From assembly GCF_004514475.2 (NCBI RefSeq), contig NZ_MYFO02000003.1:186001-250000 (forward strand): a DNA stretch of 64,000 nt, in the 5' to 3' direction. Origin of the DNA: Paenibacillus athensensis. GTDB taxonomy: Bacteria > Bacillota > Bacilli > Paenibacillales > NBRC-103111. The first letter of the stretch is position 1. Every line of letters starts with the position of its first letter. The notes beneath the pieces were generated by a model. The model searched no databases. It worked only from the letters and a program-made list of their open reading frames with translations, and was not told the origin of the DNA. Shown here piece by piece: positions 44,675-52,994 of this stretch. The translations under genes were made by a program, and so were the position numbers.

Positions 44675-46537
44675 GTGAGCAGGTATATGAACGAAGACGA
44701 ACTTCTGTCATTGATTAAAAAGATGAATCTAGCGTCCGAGCTTCAAGCAGAACCTCTTGCCGCTGGTCTGGCGTCTCCAGGAACGCAGAGCAAGGTCAAG
44801 GTCGAGAACAACAAGATTATTCTGCTGGATGGAACGGCTGAAGCCGAGTTTGCTTCGCTGGAGGCTGTATATCCGGTACAGCTGCTACGTAACGGTAAGG
44901 TGTTGCATGAGCGGACATTTTTGGAGCCTGGCGATCACATCGATTGGCAGGTGGATGAGCAGCCCCTGTTTCGCATGGAGGTGACGGCGGACAAGCAGGA
45001 AGCGTACCTGCAAATCAGGGCCAAGCAGCGCTATGGCTGGCGGTTGAAGGAACAGGAAGCGAGGGCGCATCTGATCGTCGAAGCGGAGGAAGATCCGAAT
45101 GTCGTGTTGGAGTCGGTCAGCTTTGCCGAGATCATGAAGCAGCTGCAGAGCAAAGGGATCGTCAAGAATCTGCGCACGTCGGCGATTTTTCAAGAGCTGC
45201 AGCAGCCGTCAGGCGAACGCATCTTGGTGGCGCAAGGAGTGCCGCCGGAGCCGAGCGAGGATGCGCGGCTGGAGCTTTATTTTTCCGAAGAAGTCACCAG
45301 TGAGCTGAAAGAGAACGAAATGACCAAGACGATCGACTTCCGCAATCATTTGCAGATTCCGTCGGTCAAGAAGGGCGATCTGATCGCGCGCAAATTCCCG
45401 GCCAAATCGGGCGTTACCGGATACGACGTCTACGGTGAGCTGATTCATCCGGCAACGCCCAAGGATATTACGCTGATCGCCAAGGACAATGTCGAGATTA
45501 CCGGGGACGGCGAGGTATACGCGCAGAAGGAAGGCCGCCCGCGCATTATGGGCAATGCGTCGATCAAATATTTTGATATCTCCACCTCTTACGTGATTTC
45601 TGGCGACATTGATCTGAAAACCGGCAATATCGTTTTCTCGGGCGATGTGATTGTGTATGGCAACGTGACAGAGGGCATGATCATCGAATCGCTGGGCAAT
45701 GTGTACATATTCGGCAATGTGTTTCAGGCTACGATTACAGCGACGGGCAGTATTACGGTGAAGGGCAATATTATTAAAAGTAACCTGTACTCCGGTTATT
45801 TCGGCGTTATTTTCAACCGGCTTTACGTCAGCTGCAAGGCTTTGAGCGAACAGTTGGTGATGCTTGTGCAGGCGGCCCGCCAGCTGTCGCAAATGATCGA
45901 TTCCCGCGGACAGACCGTACCGCTCGGTCAAGTGCTGCTGGTGCTGATGGAAAGCAAGTTCAAGGACATTCCGCGGCTTTCGTCGGAGGCGCTGGATACG
46001 ATTCGCAGTCTGCAGCGCATTTCGGCCAAGGAATTGGAGGATTTGAAGGAAAAGGTGCTGATTTTGCAAAATTCTCATGCCATCGTTGCGTTCGATTCCT
46101 ATAACCCGATCTATTCGATTCAGAATCTGGTGGAGGAAACGTATTTGATGGTGGAGCGGATGCAGGAGGTCACAGCGAATATCGATGTCGATCAGGCGCA
46201 TCTGGCGAATTTGAAGTCGACGGGAGACATTCTGATCCGCAAGGAAGGCGTGCTGCAAAGCCAATTATTTTGCAAGGGCAATATTATTTTCTTTGATCGC
46301 AATTCCGTATGCCGCGGCGGTCAGTTGGAGGCGCACGGCACGATTTCGGCCATGCTGGTCGGCGGGGATTACGGCAGCGAAACGATACTCAAGGCGGGCA
46401 AGCGGATCATGCTGCAGCGGATGAATTCCGGTCGTATTTGCGTAGGCAAGTACTGGAAGGAAATTCTCACGCCGATTGTTCATATGACGGCTTATCTGCA
46501 GGACCGGGGGCTGGTGGTGGAAGGACAGCAAGGCTAG
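44675..46537 (+). CDS. FapA-like DUF342 protein
   Basis: The ~620-residue protein matches the FapA/DUF342 family: an N-terminal region, the middle segment FPAKSGVTGYDVYGELI with VEITGDGEVYAQKEGRPRI, then a right-handed beta-helix of polymer-forming type (SGDIDLKTGNIVFSGDVIVYGNVTEGMIIES) interrupted by a coiled coil (about 440-500). DUF342 proteins are often linked to motility or surface functions, but their role is unclear. It is flanked on both sides by CheY-like genes. The GTG at 44675, 6 nt after AGGGGGAG, is chosen over an upstream ATG without a ribosome site. Confidence 0.82.
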   Translation: MSRYMNEDELLSLIKKMNLASELQAEPLAAGLASPGTQSKVKVENNKIILLDGTAEAEFASLEAVYPVQLLRNGKVLHERTFLEPGDHIDWQVDEQPLFRMEVTADKQEAYLQIRAKQRYGWRLKEQEARAHLIVEAEEDPNVVLESVSFAEIMKQLQSKGIVKNLRTSAIFQELQQPSGERILVAQGVPPEPSEDARLELYFSEEVTSELKENEMTKTIDFRNHLQIPSVKKGDLIARKFPAKSGVTGYDVYGELIHPATPKDITLIAKDNVEITGDGEVYAQKEGRPRIMGNASIKYFDISTSYVISGDIDLKTGNIVFSGDVIVYGNVTEGMIIESLGNVYIFGNVFQATITATGSITVKGNIIKSNLYSGYFGVIFNRLYVSCKALSEQLVMLVQAARQLSQMIDSRGQTVPLGQVLLVLMESKFKDIPRLSSEALDTIRSLQRISAKELEDLKEKVLILQNSHAIVAFDSYNPIYSIQNLVEETYLMVERMQEVTANIDVDQAHLANLKSTGDILIRKEGVLQSQLFCKGNIIFFDRNSVCRGGQLEAHGTISAMLVGGDYGSETILKAGKRIMLQRMNSGRICVGKYWKEILTPIVHMTAYLQDRGLVVEGQQG

Positions 46538-46567
46538 ACGCAGGGCGAGCCCGTGGAGGTGAGTGAA

Positions 46568-46930
46568 ATGGCCAAGGTATTGATTGTGGACGATGCGGCG
46601 TTCTTGCGCGCTGTCATGAAATCCATCATTGTCGAAATGGGCTATGAGGTGGTCGGGGAAGCGGGCAACGGTCAGGAAGCGGTGCGGGCTTATCAGCAAT
46701 TTCGGCCCGATCTGGTGACGATGGACATCACGATGCCGCAGATGGACGGGATTGAAGCGGTGCGGGCCATTATCAGCATGGACCCGAAGGCGAAAATTGT
46801 CATGTGCTCGGCGATGGGCCAGCACAAGATGGTGCTCGATGCGATTCATGCCGGGGCCAAAGATTTTATCGTCAAGCCGTTTGACCGCGGCCGTGTTATG
46901 GAGTCCATTTTGAACGTGCTCAAGCGTTGA
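46568..46930 (+). CDS. CheY-like response regulator
   Basis: The 120-residue receiver has D8/D9, D53, S81 and Lys103 (IVKPFD), the full set needed for phosphorylation signalling. It lacks an output domain, like CheY, and would act on the flagellar switch or on the FapA-like protein encoded 30 bp upstream. The ATG at 46568 follows GGAGGTGAG. A terminator follows. Confidence 0.92.
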   Translation: MAKVLIVDDAAFLRAVMKSIIVEMGYEVVGEAGNGQEAVRAYQQFRPDLVTMDITMPQMDGIEAVRAIISMDPKAKIVMCSAMGQHKMVLDAIHAGAKDFIVKPFDRGRVMESILNVLKR

Positions 46931-46943
46931 GAGACATAAAAAG

Positions 46944-46985
46944 AAAAAGACAATGATCGGCGATGCCGGTGATTGTCTTTTTTTT
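46944..46985 (+). terminator. Terminator after the second CheY gene
   Basis: AAAAAGACAAT pairs with ATTGTCTTTTT around an inner GGC/GCC stem, with eight T. It ends 16 bp before the 4-bp repeat of mobile element copy B. Confidence 0.92.
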
Positions 46986-47004
46986 GTAGGTGCCGCGGCT
47001 CTAG

Positions 47005-47168
47005 AAGTCCGGTGACAAAGTGGCCGGAGAGTCGATAGCGAGTTGGAACAGCGTCAGCGGTCGCCTTTGTAGGCGGATTTTCACCCCAAACGGGGTCATT
47101 CCATCGAAAGCTACAACAGCGAGTGGAAACCGCTATCGACCGGCGGACACTGGATTTTCACCGGACCT
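47005..47168 (-). mobile_element. 164-bp MITE-like element, copy B (inverted)
   Basis: The reverse complement of copy A at 39218-39381 has only six differences in 164 bp. It is flanked by CTAG on both sides (47001-47004 and 47169-47172). Read on the minus strand it follows directly the TAG stop of the thiamine pyrophosphokinase gene, as copy A follows the sigma-factor gene. Confidence 0.82.
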
Positions 47169-47816
47169 CTAGGCCGGATCCGTGCTTTGGATGACCAGCA
47201 GCAGCCCGCTATCCAGCTCGATCAGTCCGCTTTCGCCCAGCAGCACGTTGCTGATGCCCAGCGATTGCCCGATCCGCAGCGTAGCTTGATTCAGCGGATA
47301 TTGAAAGCCGTGCAGCGTGATGCCGCGGACATCGGGGCTGAGCGGCAGCAGCGAGACGTGCGTGAAGCGCCCCCGCGTGACCGGAGTCGGCCGATCAATC
47401 AGCCGCACCTCATTGCAGGCGTCGATAATCGAGCAGGCGATGCCGTGTGCGAGTCCCTCGTGCAGCAGGTGAACGTTGGCGAGCGAGTGATCGAAGCGCG
47501 TACCGAGCGCCCCCAGCAGCACAATGGAAGCCGGACGCCGCTCCAGCGCCCAAGCGAACGCCATTTCTGTATCCGTCCAGTTTTTATCGATCGGATCGCA
47601 CGCCTCTACGCAACGGCTGCCAACGCGAATCTCGGCCATTTCCTCCGCAGTCACCGAGTCAAAATCCCCCAGTGCCACATCCGGCGTCAAGCCGTGGCGC
47701 ACCAGAAACAACGCTCCCCGGTCCGAGCCGACGAGCACGTCGCTGTCGGCTATTTCCCGCAAGGCCCAATCTCCAAGCGTTCCTCCGGTAACAATCACAA
47801 TTCGTTGTCCGTCCAT
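47169..47816 (-). CDS. Thiamine pyrophosphokinase
   Basis: The 215-residue enzyme has the family motifs ALGDFDSV, WTDTEMAFAWA and GTRFDHSLANVHLL, which bind ATP-Mg and thiamine. It converts thiamine to thiamine diphosphate. The ATG at 47816 follows GAGGAGAG; upstream in-frame residues are not family-like. Its stop codon is part of the CTAG repeat of the mobile element. It stands alone, not with rpe or rsgA as in B. subtilis. Confidence 0.9.
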   Translation of the reverse strand: MDGQRIVIVTGGTLGDWALREIADSDVLVGSDRGALFLVRHGLTPDVALGDFDSVTAEEMAEIRVGSRCVEACDPIDKNWTDTEMAFAWALERRPASIVLLGALGTRFDHSLANVHLLHEGLAHGIACSIIDACNEVRLIDRPTPVTRGRFTHVSLLPLSPDVRGITLHGFQYPLNQATLRIGQSLGISNVLLGESGLIELDSGLLLVIQSTDPA

Positions 47817-47934
47817 GTTCTCTCCTCCGACCCTTATTATAGCAAAATAATCTGCGCTATGCGGACGAACTTCGCAGCCGTCAGGGAAGATCGCCTTGCG
47901 CAGCAAGTGCTGTATCCATAGCGGGTGCATAGCA

Positions 47935-47980
47935 AAGACGCTTCCGGCTCCACGGTTCAAGGTGGTTGCGGAAGCGTCTT
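47935..47980. other. Perfect 12-bp inverted repeat
   Basis: AAGACGCTTCCG pairs with CGGAAGCGTCTT over a 22-nt loop. There is no real T run on either side, so it is only terminator-like. The rest of 47817-48121 contains no gene that I can support. Confidence 0.55.
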
Positions 47981-48121
47981 GGCTCGTCCAATGCGCGTGC
48001 CTGGCTTGCTTGGCCGTCGGTACTCGCCCGCCTGCTAGGAGCCAGACAGCCGCTGCGTATCAATCCTCGCGCGCTCTAGTACGCGCTGCCGTCAACAGCG
48101 GTGCGTGAACAGTAAAGCGGC

Positions 48122-48355
48122 TTAACCGCCTTCAACTTGCCTGCGGACCGGCTTTCTTTCGTTTTGCGAATGGTCAATCTCCGCTTCATTCATCGAAAAG
48201 CCTTTCATCTCCCAGGTCGTGCGCCCGAGGGTCTCATCGGCGGGAAACTGGTCGCCGCGTTTGAGTGTGACTTCACGGCCGGCCTCGTTGGCGTAAACGC
48301 CGTCGGTTTCTACCTTGTCGCCGGTCATCGGATTCATCGTTTGGTCGTTGGACAT
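48122..48355 (-). CDS. YjzC-like small protein
   Basis: The 77-residue polar protein contains TDGVYANEAGREVTLKRGDQFPADETLGRTTW, resembling YjzC-type small proteins of Bacillus (short strands around a G-x-x-FP motif). The function is unknown. AAAGGAGGAG precedes the ATG at 48355, which is preferred over an upstream ATG that lacks a ribosome site. Confidence 0.7.
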   Translation of the reverse strand: MSNDQTMNPMTGDKVETDGVYANEAGREVTLKRGDQFPADETLGRTTWEMKGFSMNEAEIDHSQNERKPVRRQVEGG

Positions 48356-48531
48356 CGCTGCTCCTCCTTTGTATTGGCATGCATTCCATACCATTTCCCG
48401 GGAGCGGGCGAATTATGAATCCGGCGGCCGGACCGGCGTGCGCACTTTTTTTTGCCTGCGGCGTCAAACCTTGTCCAATTCAACTGTTATATACTTTAGA
48501 GGCGCTTTTGCGCGGAAAAAATTAAGGCAAG

Positions 48532-48563
48532 CTTGAGCGAAACTTTATAAAAGTTTGATCAAG
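48532..48563. promoter_or_regulatory. AT-rich inverted repeat, possible regulator site
   Basis: CTTGA..AAACTTT-ATA-AAAGTTT..TCAAG forms an extended dyad followed by AAGTTTT. It lies between the YjzC-like gene and the 3' end of the response regulator gene. A role as an operator is a guess. Confidence 0.3.
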
Positions 48564-48616
48564 TTTTGCTAGACTCACCCATATAGGGCTAAAGTATGAG
48601 ATGCGCGCTGCTTTCC

Positions 48617-49318
48617 TTACGCGGAGGAGCCGTTAAATTTGTAACCCACTCCTCGAACGGTGATAATGTAGCGCGGTTCAGCGGGATTGGGTTCGATTTT
48701 TTTTCGCAAATTGCTGATGTGCACGATCAGGGTTCTGGGGTCGCCGAGGCTGTCCAGACTCCATACGAGCTCGAACAGGTGCTCGATTTTATAAACGCGA
48801 TTCGGGGTTTTGGCCATGATGGACAAGAGGTCGAACTCTTTGGAGGAGAGCGAGATGGGCCGGCCGTTCACCTTCACGTTATGGCTGACCAGATCGATGA
48901 TCAGTCCGGGAAACCGCAGCTGCTGCGGTTCATCCTTTTGCTGGTCGAGAAGCAGGTTGCGGCGTAAATGCGCTTTCACCCGGGCCACAAGCTGGCTCGG
49001 GCTGAACGGTTTGGTGATGTAATCGTCGCCGCCGATGCTCAATCCAAGAATGATATCGATATCCTCGCTTTTGCAGGAAATGAACAAAATCGGGGTGTTA
49101 TGCGTTTTGCGCAGCTGTCGGCACACTTCAATCCCGTCGAGGCCGGGCAGCAGGATATCCAGCAAAATCAAATCAGGCTTATGTTCGCTTACGAGGTCGA
49201 ATACTTGCCGGCCGTTGCCCGTGCTGATGACTTCATACCCGTCCCGGACGAGGTAGAGGGTAATCAGTTCAATAATTTCCGGCTCGTCGTCAACAACCAG
49301 TATTTTTTCCCCAGACAT
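48617..49318 (-). CDS. OmpR-family response regulator
   Basis: The 233-residue protein has a receiver domain (acidic pair DDE, D in LILLDILLPGLDG, Lys in ITKPF) and a C-terminal winged helix (LSSKEFDLLSIMAKTPNRVY to RTLIVHISNLRKKIEP..GVGYKF). It is the probable partner of the sensor kinase that starts 47 bp away on the other strand, a head-to-head arrangement that is less usual than an operon. It may regulate both genes from the shared region. Confidence 0.92.
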   Translation of the reverse strand: MSGEKILVVDDEPEIIELITLYLVRDGYEVISTGNGRQVFDLVSEHKPDLILLDILLPGLDGIEVCRQLRKTHNTPILFISCKSEDIDIILGLSIGGDDYITKPFSPSQLVARVKAHLRRNLLLDQQKDEPQQLRFPGLIIDLVSHNVKVNGRPISLSSKEFDLLSIMAKTPNRVYKIEHLFELVWSLDSLGDPRTLIVHISNLRKKIEPNPAEPRYIITVRGVGYKFNGSSA

Positions 49319-49365
49319 TCAAGGAGTCCCCCTCAGGTACGGAAACAACACTATTGTGAAAGTAA

Positions 49366-51477
49366 GTGATTCCCATTTTCAAGCTTGTAACCTATTATAG
49401 AACGATTCTAGTTGTAATTTCTATCCTTTTGTTTCCAGCATGTTCAAATAGTTATGACAAATCAGCCAACGCGCAGCCGGCTGTACAGGGAGGCTTAATC
49501 GAGCTGGAGCACTGGTCGTTTGCCGAGGAGGGGCCGGTTGAGCTGAGCGGGGAATGGGATTTCTACTGGCAGCAGCTGCTGGCCCCGGAGCAGCTTCAGC
49601 TGAGCGGGCCGGAGGATACGATGCGGGTGCCTCGCCTGTGGAACGGGGTTACCGCCGCTGGGAAGGAAGTGACGGGAAAAGGGTTCGCTACCTACCATAT
49701 ACGGATTGAGACGGAGCCGACCTGGGAATATCTGGCTGTCAGGCTGCCGGCCATTCCCTCAGCGTACCGGATGTGGGTCGACGACAGGCTGGTAGCGCTG
49801 CGCGGAGCGGTCGGAAGCTCGCGCGACAGCTCATCGCCGTGTGCGATTGCAGAAGTGGTCAATCTGCATCGGCAGGGCGGGGCTTTCACGATCACGCTGC
49901 AGGTATCGAATTTCGATTTGCAACGGGGCGGTTTGCCCGCTGCGCCGCTGCTCGGCACGGAGCAGCAGCTGCAGAGCGGATATACCCGAGAGATGATTGG
50001 GCAGCTCTTTCTGATCGGCTGTACCTTTATGATGGGGCTGTATCATTTGGGCGTATTTGCGCTACGCCGCCGCGAACGATCCATGCTTTATTTCGGGTTG
50101 TTTTGTCTGCTGGTCGGCTTTCGCGCTTTTTTCACCGGCGGTTATTTATTGCATGCGCTGTTCAGCGACATGGGCTGGCTGACGGCCTTGAAGATCGAAT
50201 ACCTCAGCTCCTGCTTGAGCGTCATGTGCGGCTTCTGCTTCGTTCATGCTATTTATCCGAACGAGCTGCCGCGAATGTTCGTGCGGCTGGGCTTAACGTT
50301 CACGCTGCTGGTTGGCGCGCTTATTACGGTGATGCCGGCCCACGTCTTCACGGGCTTGGATTGGCTGTTGCAAGGCTTTACAGTGCTGGCGCTGCTGGGC
50401 GTCATGTTCGCTGTCGGCAGAGCGGTGCGCCAAAAGCGCGAGGGAGCCGGCGTTACGGCTATCGGCGTTTCCCTGTATGCCGTGACGATTATCGCGGGCA
50501 TTCTGGAGCACAACGAATGGCTCCAAACCGGCGATGTAACGCCGACGGGGCTCTTGCTCGTTATTTTTTTTCATTCGCTGCTGATCTGTTTTAAATTTAT
50601 GAAGTCCTACGCAACGCAGGAGGAAATGAGCGAGCAGCTGCGGGAGCTGAACAGCGGGCTGGAAGCCAAGATTCAAGAGCGGACCCTCGTGCTGGAGCAA
50701 TATAACCTGAGCTTGATGAAAATGAACGAGGAGCTGGCCCGGATGGAGATGTCACGCAAGCATTTGTTGACGAACATTTCTCATGATCTCGGTACGCCAA
50801 TGACGCTGATTCAGGGGTATGTGGAGGCGTTGATGGACGGCGTTGTCGAGGACCCGGGGCAGCAGCGCAAATATTTGCAAATCATTCACGCCAGAGTAAG
50901 CGGCCTGCATAGACTAATTCAAGACCTGTTCCAGCTGTCCAAGCTGGAGGCGCGGCAGGTCAGCTTTACGCTGGAGCCGATGGAGGTCGGCCGTTTCATC
51001 CGGCACGTCAACGAGCGATACGAAACGGAAATTCAGGCGTCCGGCATACGCGCGGAGATCATGAAGCTCGATCTGGGCAACGCGGAGGAAGAACGTTGTG
51101 TGCGGATCGATTTGGTGCGCATGGATCAGGTGTTCACGAATATCATTGTGAATGCGATCAAATATACGCCGCAGGGAGGCGTCATTCGCATCAGCTTTAC
51201 GATCGAAGGCGCGTTTCTGCAAGTGCGTATCGACGACAGCGGAATCGGCATTGCGCCGGAGGATTTGCCCTACGTGTTCGACCGGTTTTATAAAAAGGAG
51301 AAATCGCGCAATCTCAGCTCTGCCGGAACAGGACTTGGGCTGGCGATTGCCAAGGAGATTGTCGATTTTCACGGCGGTACGATCTGGATTGACAACAGCC
51401 GCGCATCGGGGACGAGTGTTTGTTTCCTGCTGCCGATTGAGCGGACGGGCGCTGTGGCAAGATTGACAGAATCTTAA
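49366..51477 (+). CDS. Sensor histidine kinase with 7TMR-DISM-like input
   Basis: The ~703-residue protein has an N-terminal hydrophobic segment with a lipobox-like PACSNS, a beta-rich extracytoplasmic domain (about 45-205, AYRMWVDDRLVALRG), seven hydrophobic helices (about 215-410), a coiled coil, and a HisKA/HATPase core (H473 in NISHDLGTP; N box NIIVNAIKYTP; DDSGIGIAPEDLPYVFDRF; GTGLGLAIAKEIV). It senses an extracellular or membrane cue. The start at GTG 49366 is weakly supported. Divergent from its presumed regulator. Confidence 0.88.
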   Translation: MIPIFKLVTYYRTILVVISILLFPACSNSYDKSANAQPAVQGGLIELEHWSFAEEGPVELSGEWDFYWQQLLAPEQLQLSGPEDTMRVPRLWNGVTAAGKEVTGKGFATYHIRIETEPTWEYLAVRLPAIPSAYRMWVDDRLVALRGAVGSSRDSSSPCAIAEVVNLHRQGGAFTITLQVSNFDLQRGGLPAAPLLGTEQQLQSGYTREMIGQLFLIGCTFMMGLYHLGVFALRRRERSMLYFGLFCLLVGFRAFFTGGYLLHALFSDMGWLTALKIEYLSSCLSVMCGFCFVHAIYPNELPRMFVRLGLTFTLLVGALITVMPAHVFTGLDWLLQGFTVLALLGVMFAVGRAVRQKREGAGVTAIGVSLYAVTIIAGILEHNEWLQTGDVTPTGLLLVIFFHSLLICFKFMKSYATQEEMSEQLRELNSGLEAKIQERTLVLEQYNLSLMKMNEELARMEMSRKHLLTNISHDLGTPMTLIQGYVEALMDGVVEDPGQQRKYLQIIHARVSGLHRLIQDLFQLSKLEARQVSFTLEPMEVGRFIRHVNERYETEIQASGIRAEIMKLDLGNAEEERCVRIDLVRMDQVFTNIIVNAIKYTPQGGVIRISFTIEGAFLQVRIDDSGIGIAPEDLPYVFDRFYKKEKSRNLSSAGTGLGLAIAKEIVDFHGGTIWIDNSRASGTSVCFLLPIERTGAVARLTES

Positions 51478-51498
51478 TCGAATCTTTATAAAATCTTT
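51470..51498 (+). promoter_or_regulatory. Three direct ATCTT repeats, period 11
   Basis: AATCTTA, AATCTTT and AATCTTT start at 51470, 51481 and 51492, exactly one helical turn apart. OmpR/PhoB-family regulators bind such 11-bp-spaced direct repeats. The first overlaps the stop codon of the kinase gene. It may control the downstream PAS-GGDEF gene. Confidence 0.45.
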
Positions 51499-51833
51499 AG
51501 GTTGGAGTGCTACGCTACGCATATCCCATTTATTCCCTGTTAGCGCATGGATAGGAACCTTCAAGCAGGGTGAACAGGGCCGGGCGAAAGCGGGCAGTCT
51601 GACAGCGGCGGCGAGTCCAAGCCGCGCTCCCGAAGCCGCGCTGCGGGCCCGACGGCCAGAGTCTGCTACCGGCAAGCCGCGAGCGGAAGCGTCGGACTGC
51701 CAGTTGGGCCATGCCGTCGGGACTGAACCGTCGGGACGTCCGGACCACGCAGGGCGCCGCAAGCCGTTAGCGGGCTCTGGGCGAAGCATGTTCACTACGC
51801 TTATCCACATAAGCATGAAAGGAGGCCGTGTGA
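51499..51833 (+). other. Long GC-rich leader before the GGDEF gene
   Basis: This 335-bp stretch has no convincing gene. Several GC-rich self-complementary words suggest structure in the transcript. It does not match the conserved core of a GEMM c-di-GMP riboswitch as I know it. AAAGGAGG near its end is the ribosome site of the next gene. Confidence 0.4.
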
Positions 51834-52781
51834 TTGTATAGAGGAGAAGCGCTTCCCCTTAACAATGCGGTCGAATCGGAATCTGCCACCTTTTTCGGGC
51901 AAATTGTGCAGCAATCCTGGGAGCTGTTCAGCGTACTGGGGCTGGACGGCGAGCTACTGCACGTATCCGCTAGCTGCCAGCGGACTCTTGGTGCGATTCT
52001 GCCCACGTCCAGGGCGTTTCTGGAGCGGGTCCACGAGGAGGACCGGCAGCTGCTGCGCCAGCTGTTTTGGGCAACGGCGCAGGGCGGAGGCGGCGGTACG
52101 CTTGATTTTCGCGTCCAGCATATGAATGGCGAATGGCTGTGGCTGGAATCGCGGCTGATTGCGATTTACAGCCCGACCGGCGAGCTAAGGCAAGTGGTCT
52201 TTGTGGCGCGGGATATTACGGCGCGCAAGCAGCAGGAGGCCCGGCTGCTGAACATGGCTTATCATGATCCGCTCACGGGCTTGCCGAACCGTCGGTTGTT
52301 CCGCGAGCATTTGAATCAGGCGCTGCTGCAAGCCAAACGCAGCGGCGGCACGATGGCGCTTTTGTATTTGGACATCGACGATTTCAAGATTATTAACGAT
52401 ACGATGGGACACGATACGGGCGATGCTTTTTTGCAGGTGTTCGCGGAACGGGTGCGCGGCGCGCTGCGTGAAATTGATACCTGCGCCCGCATGGGCGGCG
52501 ACGAATTTACGATTTTGCTTCCTGTCGTTGACGAGCCGGCTAATGTGGAGACGGTTGCTCGCCGTATTTTCCAGAGTCTTCAGCGTCCCTGGGATGTCGG
52601 AGAATACCAATTTACGGCTACGGTCAGTATGGGGATTGCCGTCTATCCGAACGACGGGAAAGATGCGGCGAGCTTGCTCAAGCATGTCGATTCGGCTTTA
52701 TATCAAGTGAAAGGGCATGGCCGCAACGGCTATCAATTTTACCGGGCACAGACGTACGAGAAGCCGGACAACGCGGGCTGA
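51834..52781 (+). CDS. PAS-GGDEF diguanylate cyclase
   Basis: The 315-residue protein has an N-terminal PAS/PAC sensor (about 20-130, ending VFVARDITARKQQEA) and a GGDEF domain with the intact active site G221-G-D-E-F225 and the inhibitory I-site RxxD (R212-E-I-D215) five residues before it. It should make c-di-GMP under product feedback, without a membrane anchor. The start is TTG at 51834, 8 nt after AAAGGAGG. Confidence 0.9.
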   Translation: MYRGEALPLNNAVESESATFFGQIVQQSWELFSVLGLDGELLHVSASCQRTLGAILPTSRAFLERVHEEDRQLLRQLFWATAQGGGGGTLDFRVQHMNGEWLWLESRLIAIYSPTGELRQVVFVARDITARKQQEARLLNMAYHDPLTGLPNRRLFREHLNQALLQAKRSGGTMALLYLDIDDFKIINDTMGHDTGDAFLQVFAERVRGALREIDTCARMGGDEFTILLPVVDEPANVETVARRIFQSLQRPWDVGEYQFTATVSMGIAVYPNDGKDAASLLKHVDSALYQVKGHGRNGYQFYRAQTYEKPDNAG

Positions 52782-52875
52782 CGAGAACGATGAAAGACGC
52801 ATGCGGGCTGCATGTTGAAATCTGAGCTGGCGGCAGGAGCGGCAAAATGCAATTCCAGACAGGATTCACGGGATC

Positions 52876-52905
52876 AAGGACAATCGAGACGCCGGTTGTC
52901 CTTTT
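52876..52905 (+). terminator. Terminator after the GGDEF gene
   Basis: AAGGACAA pairs with TTGTCCTT and is followed by further T. Confidence 0.8.
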
Positions 52906-52994
52906 TGGGCTGTACATCCAATATTTATGCTTTGATAAGCCGCGCGGAATCTAGGATGATAGAGAAACAACTAGATTTCAGCGGGGAGCGTGGG

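Noticed and set aside
39218-47168. Composite transposon formed by the two 164-bp elements
   Set aside because: No transposase is present, each copy has its own distinct 4-bp repeat (TTAG versus CTAG), and the genes between them are ordinary chromosomal ones. Two independent insertions explain the data.
51499-51833. GEMM c-di-GMP riboswitch before the cyclase gene
   Set aside because: The conserved GEMM core words are not present in the leader.
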